The translations under genes were made by a program, and so were the position numbers. From NCBI GenBank assembly GCA_012032555.1, contig JAAUSR010000008.1, positions 47,734-111,733 on the forward strand: a stretch of DNA of 64,000 nucleotides, written 5' to 3'. Of this stretch, positions 56,049 to 64,000 are shown one piece after another. The notes below the pieces were generated by a model, which saw nothing but the letters and a program-made list of their open reading frames with translations, made no database searches and had not been told where the DNA came from. The stretch comes from Thioploca sp. (GTDB taxonomy: Bacteria; Pseudomonadota; Gammaproteobacteria; Beggiatoales; Beggiatoaceae). The number at the start of each line of letters is the position of its first letter. Position 1 is the stretch's first letter.

Positions 56049-57356
56049 ATGTTTGAGCGACCTCGCCAAGGTGAAAAGGCTATCTTAGTACATATGAATA
56101 TGATAGGGATGTTTGAACCAGCAACGCTATCTGAATTTGAAGAGTTAGCCAGTGCGGCCGGGGTGATAACTGTCGGACAAATCACTGGAACACGTCAAAG
56201 TCCAGATCCCAGTTATTTTGTCGGTAAAGGTAAATTACAAGAAATAATAGCATTTGTTCAAGCACAACCAGTTGAAGTGGTGTTATTTAATCATACCTTA
56301 ACCCCAACACAAGAACGTAATCTGGAACAGAGCCTCGGTTGTCGGGTGGTGGATCGCACGGGTGTTATCTTAGATATCTTTGCCCAGCGAGCTCGCTCTT
56401 TTGAAGGTAAATTACAAGTTGAGTTAGCCCAACTCAACTATTTATCTACTCGTTTAGTACGGGGTTGGACTCACTTGGAACGACAACGAGGGGGTATTGG
56501 TTTGCGCGGTCCAGGTGAAACCCAATTAGAAACCGACCGTCGTTTAATTGCGGAACGGATTAAAGCCATTAATAAACGCTTAGAGAAAGTTACCCAACAA
56601 CGAAAATTGGGCAGAAAAGCTAGACAACGGGCACAACTGCCAGTGGTTGCTTTAGTGGGTTATACTAATGCAGGTAAATCGACTTTGTTTAATTGTCTAA
56701 CCACGGCCAAAACTTATGTTGCTGATCAGTTATTTGCAACCTTGGATGCGACCTTACGTCGGGTTCAGTTGCCCAATAAAATAGGCGTGATTTTGGCGGA
56801 TACAGTTGGTTTTATTCAACAATTACCTCATGATCTGATTGCCGCATTTCGAGCCACTTTAGAAGAGACCCGCCAAGCGAGTTTATTGCTGCATGTCGTT
56901 GATGCGAGTGATACTGACCGACAATGGCGCATAGAGCAAGTCAACCAAGTCCTGGCAGATATTGATGCGGCTGAAATACCGCAACTGATTATTTATAATA
57001 AAATTGATAAATTACCCCATTGTTTACCACATGATGAAAGTGGTAACAACGCCACTCAAGTAAGTAAAATCTGGTTGTCAGCCAGCCAAGGCAGTGGAAT
57101 TAATTTGTTACAGACGGCATTAGCCAAATACTTTGATAAGGAAATGGTACATCACTGGGTAAAGGTGCCGGTACAAGCCGGTGAACTACGATCACGTTTA
57201 TTTACTTTAGGAATAGTATTGCAAGAACAATATACTGATAATGGTGATAGTCTACTAGAAATACAAATGTCAGCAGTCTATTTTAACCAATTAATTAAAG
57301 CTGAACCGACCTTGCAACTTATTCAACCGCTTGCTAGTCTTTATCAAACTTCATAA
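56049..57356 (+). CDS. hflX: Ribosome-splitting GTPase HflX
   Basis: 435 aa. The N-terminal HflX domain with GQITGTRQSPDPSYFVGKGK and LNYLSTRLVRGWTHLERQRG, then GGIGLRGPGETQLETDRRLI. The G domain has G1 GYTNAGKST, G3 DTVGF and G4 NKID, with a C-terminal domain. It rescues stalled ribosomes. Followed by hflK; the spacer may hold a promoter. Confidence 0.97.
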   Translation: MFERPRQGEKAILVHMNMIGMFEPATLSEFEELASAAGVITVGQITGTRQSPDPSYFVGKGKLQEIIAFVQAQPVEVVLFNHTLTPTQERNLEQSLGCRVVDRTGVILDIFAQRARSFEGKLQVELAQLNYLSTRLVRGWTHLERQRGGIGLRGPGETQLETDRRLIAERIKAINKRLEKVTQQRKLGRKARQRAQLPVVALVGYTNAGKSTLFNCLTTAKTYVADQLFATLDATLRRVQLPNKIGVILADTVGFIQQLPHDLIAAFRATLEETRQASLLLHVVDASDTDRQWRIEQVNQVLADIDAAEIPQLIIYNKIDKLPHCLPHDESGNNATQVSKIWLSASQGSGINLLQTALAKYFDKEMVHHWVKVPVQAGELRSRLFTLGIVLQEQYTDNGDSLLEIQMSAVYFNQLIKAEPTLQLIQPLASLYQTS

Positions 57357-57495
57357 AATCCACAGTGGGAAAACCTAAACTCACCGGCTTTGATGAATTA
57401 ACTATGAGAAATCAAAGGTGATTTTCCTAAATGAGAGAAATACTTACTGTCACATTATTAGCTACATTAATATGAGCAAGCTTTAAGGAGTATAC

Positions 57496-58650
57496 ATGGC
57501 CTGGAATGAACCGGGTGGTAATGGGAGCAAAGATCCTTGGGGCCACCGTAAAAACGAACAAGGTCCCCCAGATTTAGATGAAGTGATTAAAAAAATGCGC
57601 GATAAATTCGGTGGCTGGTTTGGAGGCAAGCCCAATAAACCAACTGGCGGTGGCGGCGGGAATTTTAGTGGCTTAGCTATCACTACGGTCCTGGTGGTGT
57701 TATTCCCCCTCTGGCTGTTATTTGGCTTTTACATTGTACAACCCGCTGAGCGGGGAGTGGTTACTCGGTTTGGTCGTTATCAACAAACTACTGACCAAGG
57801 GTTACATTGGCATTTACCTTATCCAATTGAAAATGTTCAAAAAATTGACGTTCAGCAAGTCCGTGCGGTCAATCATAAAGCGTTGATGCTCACTGAAGAT
57901 GAAAATATCGTGGAAATTGAACTAGTGGTCCAATACCGTGTGGGAGAAAATAAAGAGGATGCTAAGGATTATCTCTTCAATGTGTTGGAACCAGATAATA
58001 CTTTACATCAAGCGACTGAAAGTGCTTTACGGGAAATTGTGGGGTCAAGTAATATGGATGCCGTATTAACTAATGAACGCGATCGCGTTGCCGCTGACGC
58101 TAAAAAATTAATTCAAACGATTGTAGATCATTACCAAACGGGTTTAAAAGTTATCAGTGTCAATATGCAAAATGCTCAACCACCGGAAGCAGTTCAATCT
58201 GCATTTGCCGATGTGATTAAAGCCCGTGAGGATGAAGAAAGAAGTAAAAATAAAGCTCAAGCCTATAAAAACGGCGTCGTTGAACAAGCGGGTGGTACTG
58301 CTGGTAAACTCATTGAGGAAGCTAAAGCTTATAAATCAATGGTCGTTGCCCATGCTCAAGGTGAAACTCAACGCTTTGCTAAAATTTTAACTGAATATGA
58401 AAAAGCGCCAATGATTACACGACAACGTTTATATTTAGAAGCGATGGAATCCGTGTTAAATAATACCAGTAAAATTCTCGTTGATGTCCCCGGAAATAAT
58501 CTTATGGTATTACCATTGGATAAGATCTTTACTTCCTCCCAGTTGACTGAAGCTGCAAAACTAACACCGACTTCACCCTCAACGATGAACCGGTCTTCTC
58601 AATCAGAAGATAATAAAAAGAATGATCCCCGTAGTAGAGGAGATCGCTAA
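57496..58650 (+). CDS. hflK: FtsH modulator HflK
   Basis: 384 aa. A Gly-rich, acidic N-terminus (MAWNEPGGNGSKDPWGHRKN, KKMRDKFGGWFGGKPNKP) is followed by a membrane helix (about 62-82) and an SPFH/band 7 domain (AERGVVTRFGRYQQTTDQGL, HWHLPYPIENV). It forms a complex with HflC that regulates FtsH. AAGGAG precedes the ATG. Its stop overlaps the hflC start by one base. Confidence 0.96.
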   Translation: MAWNEPGGNGSKDPWGHRKNEQGPPDLDEVIKKMRDKFGGWFGGKPNKPTGGGGGNFSGLAITTVLVVLFPLWLLFGFYIVQPAERGVVTRFGRYQQTTDQGLHWHLPYPIENVQKIDVQQVRAVNHKALMLTEDENIVEIELVVQYRVGENKEDAKDYLFNVLEPDNTLHQATESALREIVGSSNMDAVLTNERDRVAADAKKLIQTIVDHYQTGLKVISVNMQNAQPPEAVQSAFADVIKAREDEERSKNKAQAYKNGVVEQAGGTAGKLIEEAKAYKSMVVAHAQGETQRFAKILTEYEKAPMITRQRLYLEAMESVLNNTSKILVDVPGNNLMVLPLDKIFTSSQLTEAAKLTPTSPSTMNRSSQSEDNKKNDPRSRGDR

Positions 58651-59633
58651 TGATGTCAAAGCCAACTACACTCGGATTAATGGTGATAGTGCTCACGGTT
58701 GGATTAATGGCAGCCTTTATTGTCAAAGAAACCGAATTACCGCTGATATTGCGTTTAGGAAAAATCATTAGCCCCCAAATCATTGGTGTTGATGAATTAA
58801 GCCCAGGGCTACATTTCAAATGGCCCGTTTTTGACAAGGTGGTTAAATTTGATAAACGTATTCACAATTTGGATGTCCCATCAGAACATTTCTTAACCAT
58901 TGAAAAGAAAAACCTCATTGTAGATTCTTTCATCAAATGGCGAATTGTGGATGTCATTGGCTATTTTAAAACCATGGGTGATAATCCTGAGCGTGCTGAA
59001 CAACGTGCTAAACAACGCTTGGGAGAGGTTATTGCGGATGGATTACGTAATGAATTTGGTAAACGTACTATTAATGATGTCGTTTCTGGGGAGCGTTCCG
59101 AAATTATGGATCGGGTCACGACAATTGTTTCCGAACGTGCTAAAGAATTTGGAATGAAAATTATTGACGTCCGTATCAAACGGATCGAACTGCCTAAAGA
59201 AGTCAGTAGCTCAGTTTATCGACGAATGGAAGCAGAACGTGAACAATATGCCAAGCAATTACGTTCGCAAGGCGAAGCGGAGGCTGTTCGTATTCAAGCG
59301 AATGCTGACCGTGAAAGCATCGAAATTATTGCTAAAGCTGAACGTGACGCTCAGAAAATCCGAGGTGAAGGTGATGCGACCGCCGCTGAAATTTATGCCC
59401 AAGCCTTCAACCAAAATCAGGAATTTTATACCTTATATCGTAGTCTTAATGCTTACAAAACGATCTTTAACAATAAAAATGATATCTTACTGATTCAGCC
59501 ACATTCTGATTTCTTTAATTATTTTAATAATATGGGAAGTGTCACTTCTTCCTTAACGACGGAATCGGCTGCTAAAACAGCCACGAGTCACCCGATTATT
59601 TTGCCTTCACCACCAACTGAGACTGATAAATAA
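58650..59633 (+). CDS. hflC: FtsH modulator HflC
   Basis: 327 aa (start ATG 58650 or 58653). One N-terminal membrane helix is followed by an SPFH domain (VKETELPLILRLGKIIS, LHFKWPVFDKVVKFDKRI) and a coiled coil (YRRMEAEREQYAKQLRSQGE). A partner of HflK. The C-terminal tail is Ser/Thr/Pro-rich and may be disordered. Confidence 0.96.
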   Translation: MMSKPTTLGLMVIVLTVGLMAAFIVKETELPLILRLGKIISPQIIGVDELSPGLHFKWPVFDKVVKFDKRIHNLDVPSEHFLTIEKKNLIVDSFIKWRIVDVIGYFKTMGDNPERAEQRAKQRLGEVIADGLRNEFGKRTINDVVSGERSEIMDRVTTIVSERAKEFGMKIIDVRIKRIELPKEVSSSVYRRMEAEREQYAKQLRSQGEAEAVRIQANADRESIEIIAKAERDAQKIRGEGDATAAEIYAQAFNQNQEFYTLYRSLNAYKTIFNNKNDILLIQPHSDFFNYFNNMGSVTSSLTTESAAKTATSHPIILPSPPTETDK

Positions 59634-59694
59634 GTCATTCATCACGAATAAATGCGATTAACTGTCAGTTAGTTTGAATTCTCAAAGGAACATT

Positions 59695-59880
59695 ATGTGG
59701 GAACAATTTGGGATCGCTATCGCTTTATTGTTGGTGATTGAAGGTATAATTCCTTTCCTCAGTCCAACTGGATGGCGTAAAACCCTACAAGTTATTAGCG
59801 AAATGCCCGATGAGAAAGTCCGTTTAATCGGTCTGGTGAGTATGATATCTGGTGTAATACTTTTATATCTCATCCATTAA
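59695..59880 (+). CDS. DUF2065 family small membrane protein (YjeT-like)
   Basis: 61 aa from ATG 59695 (AAAGGAAC upstream). Two membrane helices (IAIALLLVIEGIIPFL and LIGLVSMISGVILLYLIH) around a short hydrophilic loop (SPTGWRKTLQ, MPDEKVRLIG), typical of DUF2065/YjeT. Its function is unknown; it always lies after hflC. It precedes hisZ. Confidence 0.92.
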   Translation: MWEQFGIAIALLLVIEGIIPFLSPTGWRKTLQVISEMPDEKVRLIGLVSMISGVILLYLIH

Positions 59881-59918
59881 ACTGCCCCCATGACAGCCAT
59901 TAATTATTGATAACAAAC

Positions 59919-61175
59919 ATGAGCTATCAAGATCGTTGGTTATTACCGGCTGGCATTATCGACAGCTTACCAGAAGAATCGGCTCACTTAGAAAAATTAC
60001 GTCGCCGATTGCTCGATGTTTATGCCACTTGGGGGTATGAACTCGTTATCCCACCACTGATGGAATACTTAGAATCTCTCTTAGTGGGTACCGGGCAAAT
60101 ACTCGATTTGCAAACCTTTAAATTAACTGATCAGTTTACCGGTCGGTTGATGGGAATTCGTGCTGATATGACACCACAAATAGCACGTATCGATGCCCAC
60201 CGTCTGCGGCGAGAAGTACCCACTCGATTATGTTATTTAGGAACCGTATTACACACTCGTCCCAATTCATTTTCTGGTTCACGTTCTCCCTTGCAAGTTG
60301 GTGTAGAACTATTTGGTTATCAAGGGGTTGATAGTGATATTGAAATTCTCTCTTTAATGCTGGAAACGCTAGAAATAACCGGCATTACTGATTTCCATAT
60401 CGATATAGGACATGTTGAAATTTATCGTCGTTTAATAGCACAAGCTAAACGCGAAATTAAACAAACACAACAACCTATCCCAACAACTATTCAAACAGAC
60501 CGTGAAGAGGAAAACGAAGAACCGCTATTTGAATTTGAAGAACCATTGTTCGATGCGATTAAACGTAAAGCTAACACTGAGATAAAAACGTTATTATCTC
60601 AATGGAATATTTCCCAGCCGTTACGCCAAATGTTAAGTGAATTACCACAACTTCATGGTGATGCGCAAGTTTTGCAAGCTGCCCGTCGAATATTTAATCG
60701 GGCTCCACATGGTGTCCATACCGCTTTGGATGAATTAGAGCAACTACAAGCACAATGGCATGGAATACCGCTGCATTTCGATTTAGCTGAATTACGTGGT
60801 TATAGTTATCATATGGGCGTCATTTTCGCCGCTTATGTTTCCCAACATGGGCGAGCTATCGCTAAAGGTGGGCGTTACGATATTGGCAAATCTTTTGGCT
60901 GTTCTCGACCCGCTACCGGTTTCAGTACCAACTTAAGAACCATAGTGTCTCTTCAACCGGAGATACTTTCCACGAAACCGGCTGCCATTTTTGCGCCACC
61001 AACGCCGACTGATGCGCTTTTAGCGACGACCTTAGCCACAACTATTCGACAACTGCGCGAACAAGGAGAAGTGGTTATTAGTCGATTACCTCATCAAATT
61101 GGTGATGCCCAAGCGATGGGATGTGACCGTGAATTACGTTTAACTGCAACCGGGTGGCAAGTTACCCCATTATAA
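59919..61175 (+). CDS. hisZ: ATP phosphoribosyltransferase regulatory subunit HisZ
   Basis: 418 aa from ATG 59919 (a TTG at 59907 adds four). A class II tRNA synthetase-like (HisRS-related) fold without tRNA binding: WLLPAGIIDSLPEESAHLEK, GIRADMTPQIARIDAHRL, GVELFGYQGVDSDIEILSL and IAKGGRYDIG. HisZ activates the short HisG. An acidic insert near 195-215 (DREEENEEPLFEFEEPLF) may be species-specific. It lies just before purA, as in many non-enteric gammaproteobacteria. Confidence 0.95.
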   Translation: MSYQDRWLLPAGIIDSLPEESAHLEKLRRRLLDVYATWGYELVIPPLMEYLESLLVGTGQILDLQTFKLTDQFTGRLMGIRADMTPQIARIDAHRLRREVPTRLCYLGTVLHTRPNSFSGSRSPLQVGVELFGYQGVDSDIEILSLMLETLEITGITDFHIDIGHVEIYRRLIAQAKREIKQTQQPIPTTIQTDREEENEEPLFEFEEPLFDAIKRKANTEIKTLLSQWNISQPLRQMLSELPQLHGDAQVLQAARRIFNRAPHGVHTALDELEQLQAQWHGIPLHFDLAELRGYSYHMGVIFAAYVSQHGRAIAKGGRYDIGKSFGCSRPATGFSTNLRTIVSLQPEILSTKPAAIFAPPTPTDALLATTLATTIRQLREQGEVVISRLPHQIGDAQAMGCDRELRLTATGWQVTPL

Positions 61176-61186
61176 AAAAATCCTGA

Positions 61187-62517
<1,331 letters not shown>

Positions 62518-62540
62518 CCATCACAAACGAAAATTAGGTA

Positions 62541-62587
62541 GGGTGGGCATTGCCCACCCTGATGGGTGATGGGTGTGCGGTGCACAC
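62541..62587. terminator. Hairpin region downstream of purA
   Basis: GGGTGGGCA (62541-62549) and TGCCCACCC (62551-62559) form a near-perfect palindrome with a one-base centre; GTGTGC (62573-62578) pairs with GCACAC (62582-62587). It lies between convergent purA and the beta-helix gene and resembles the hairpin after rne. Confidence 0.55.
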
Positions 62588-62658
62588 GGGTTGTTGTTCC
62601 TAAATAATGCACCTTACTAGTTGAATAAGAAAAAATGTAGCCTTTCTTATTGTTACCA

Positions 62659-63779
62659 TCAACGACGGATTACTCTATTTTGGTACTCATAAGCACCAAT
62701 ATCACAATGACTGCCAGTTAAACGATCAGAAACACGAGGAATACCACGTTGGTCCCGATTATTAACTGGTTTAGCTATACAAATCGCATCATCACCGTTA
62801 TCAATAGCAATACTACCAGAAAGTAAAGCATGAGTTAGTGTGGGGCCACCATTATTAGCTAGGAGGCTAAGTTGGGGATCACCGCTCCAGGTGGGATTAC
62901 AGCTACCGTCTTCAATTAAGGTGCTCCTAATGGTAAATTTATTACTGCTATTATAACAATCACCACCCTCGCTATTAGCAATAATACTGTTGGCAATTTG
63001 ACTATTGCCCTCATTAAAAATACCACCGATAGTAGTAGCTTGATTGTTAGATAAAGTACTATTAATGACAGTTAAGTTATCTAGGTTATAAATACCGCCA
63101 CCCCAAGAGGCACTATTACCTGATAGAGTCGAGTTAACAGTAATAACATCGCCGCCCGCATTATAAATGCCACCACCGTTGGAAGCCAAATTCGATGATA
63201 ATTCGCTTTGATCAATGGTTATGGTACCTCCAGCCATATTAAGAATACCGCCACCATCATCTGTATTTTGAGCAATATTATTTAATAATCTACTTTTGGT
63301 GAGTGTTACATTGGCACCAAAGGGACCTAAATTGAAGATACCAGCACCGCCATTGTTAGCGTGGGTAACGTAAGCGCATTCAGTAGTGTTTCCCTGTAAG
63401 GTACTATTGGTAATATTTAAAGTACCCGCATTGAAAATGCCACCGCCACCACAGGGATGAAAACCATTATTATCTTCAGCAATATTGCTCAATAATTTGC
63501 TATTAGTGATAGTTAATTCGCCTTCGTTATCAATTCCACCACCAAGGTTAGCTGTATTACCAAATAAGATGCTATCGGTAATGCTTAAAATGCCATAATT
63601 TTCTATACCACCACCACCCATAGTCCAATAGTAATTAGCAAAACCATTAGCAATGGTCATTTTATTAATGCTAACAATCGCATTACTATTGATAACAAAC
63701 ACACGATTAATTCCTTCTCCGCTGATAGTTAACTTATCTGCACCGGGACCTTGAAAATCGATATTACTAGAGTTGTATC
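62659..63779 (-). pseudogene. Beta-helix choice-of-anchor Q protein, 5' end lost next to an IS
   Basis: 347 aa from its first ATG at 63702, but the frame is open and homologous up to 63779 (NIDFQGPGADKLTISGEGIN). The CSLREA start and signal peptide are missing. The body has nine or more beta-helix turns (GGGIYNAGGDVITVNSTLSG) and the choice-of-anchor Q ending (NNGGPTLTHALLSGSIAIDN, DQRGIPRVSDRLTGSHCDIG, AYEYQ). It closely resembles the intact 46871-48706 gene. An IS5-type transposase begins directly upstream, so the gene was probably cut by insertion. Confidence 0.82.
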
Positions 63780-63793
63780 ACGTTAAAAACCAA

Positions 63794-64000
63794 TCAATTA
63801 GCTAAGTAAAAATTCCATAGTCCAGCACAGACACCAATTATTTCATCATATAAATCAATTGTATGAAATCTAATTTATTGACAAGTGTTCTGTAGCGTTT
63901 CATGCCAGAAATGCTATTTTCTACAAAAATTCGTTCTTTAGCTACCTTCTTGTTGCCATTTTTTTGATTTTTAGTTAATTTGCCATTTTTTTTACGTTTT
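63794..64000 (-). mobile_element. IS5-family transposase, C-terminal part, frameshifted, runs off the window
   Basis: The minus frame from the window edge reads KKVAKERIFVENSISGMKRY and RTLVNKL, then in the next frame FHTIDLYDEIIGVCAGLWNF and YLAN before TGA 63794-63796. This is the end of an IS5/DDE_4-type transposase (E-R-x-F-V-E-N-x-I). One missing base at about 63870-63871 separates the frames. The insertion point into the beta-helix gene is near 63780; the other end of the IS is outside. Confidence 0.72.

Overview
The window looks like chromosomal DNA of a large sulfur bacterium of the Beggiatoaceae (Thiotrichales, Gammaproteobacteria; Beggiatoa, Thioploca or Thiomargarita type). This is inferred from gammaproteobacterial gene orders (tsaC-topA-smg-dprA, rpsU-yqeY-dnaG-rpoD, rluC-HAD-sppA next to rne, miaA-hfq-hflX-hflK-hflC-DUF2065-hisZ-purA), low GC content, TAACTGA heptamer arrays in gene spacers (a feature reported for Beggiatoaceae), and many mobile remnants with secreted beta-helix, RCC1-like, CHAT and haemagglutinin-type proteins. 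The species cannot be fixed from the sequence alone.

Layout. 0-5.2 kb: tsaC (partial), topA, smg, dprA and a LysM-family relative, all on the minus strand. 5.4-9.1 kb: a Cache-HAMP membrane sensor without an output domain and a NorD/CbbO-type VWA protein. 9.3-15 kb (plus): an unknown protein, ftsB-ispD-ispF, a frameshifted SlyD-type FKBP fused to a methyltransferase, then yqiJ and yqiK (flotillin). 15-24 kb: a broken small gene, tgt, ovoA (ovothiol synthesis), a frameshifted methyltransferase and two secreted RCC1-like proteins. 24-35.4 kb (minus): rpoD-dnaG-yqeY-rpsU, a Sel1 protein, serS, DUF190-fluC, a SPOR protein, and sppA-HAD-rluC. 36-40.5 kb (plus): rne and acs.

40.5-49.5 kb is an accessory island. 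It holds a decayed type ISP restriction-modification gene whose middle has been replaced by a PIN-type toxin-antitoxin pair and a MITE, a VapB with a truncated VapC, IS remnants, a Uma2 nuclease, a beta-helix surface protein and a cluster of palindromes. glmU lies inside it. 49.5-54.6 kb: a small membrane-anchored protein, a filamentous-haemagglutinin-type exoprotein and a TPR-CHAT protease-like gene. 54.6-62.5 kb: the miaA-to-purA cluster. The right end is a second beta-helix gene whose 5' end is cut off at an IS5-type insertion sequence that runs off the window.

One pattern crosses the whole window. At least six coding regions are each broken by exactly one missing base, mostly in A/T runs, and restoring one base rejoins conserved domains: FKBP-methyltransferase, SAM methyltransferase, SPOR protein, type ISP C-terminus, CHAT protein and IS5 transposase. 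Homopolymer sequencing error is the simplest explanation, so these should not be taken as true pseudogenes without re-reading. The more biological signals are the TAACTGA arrays, which lie in sense orientation close to several start codons, the MITE family, the FKBP-methyltransferase fusion and the triple palindrome at about 49 kb.
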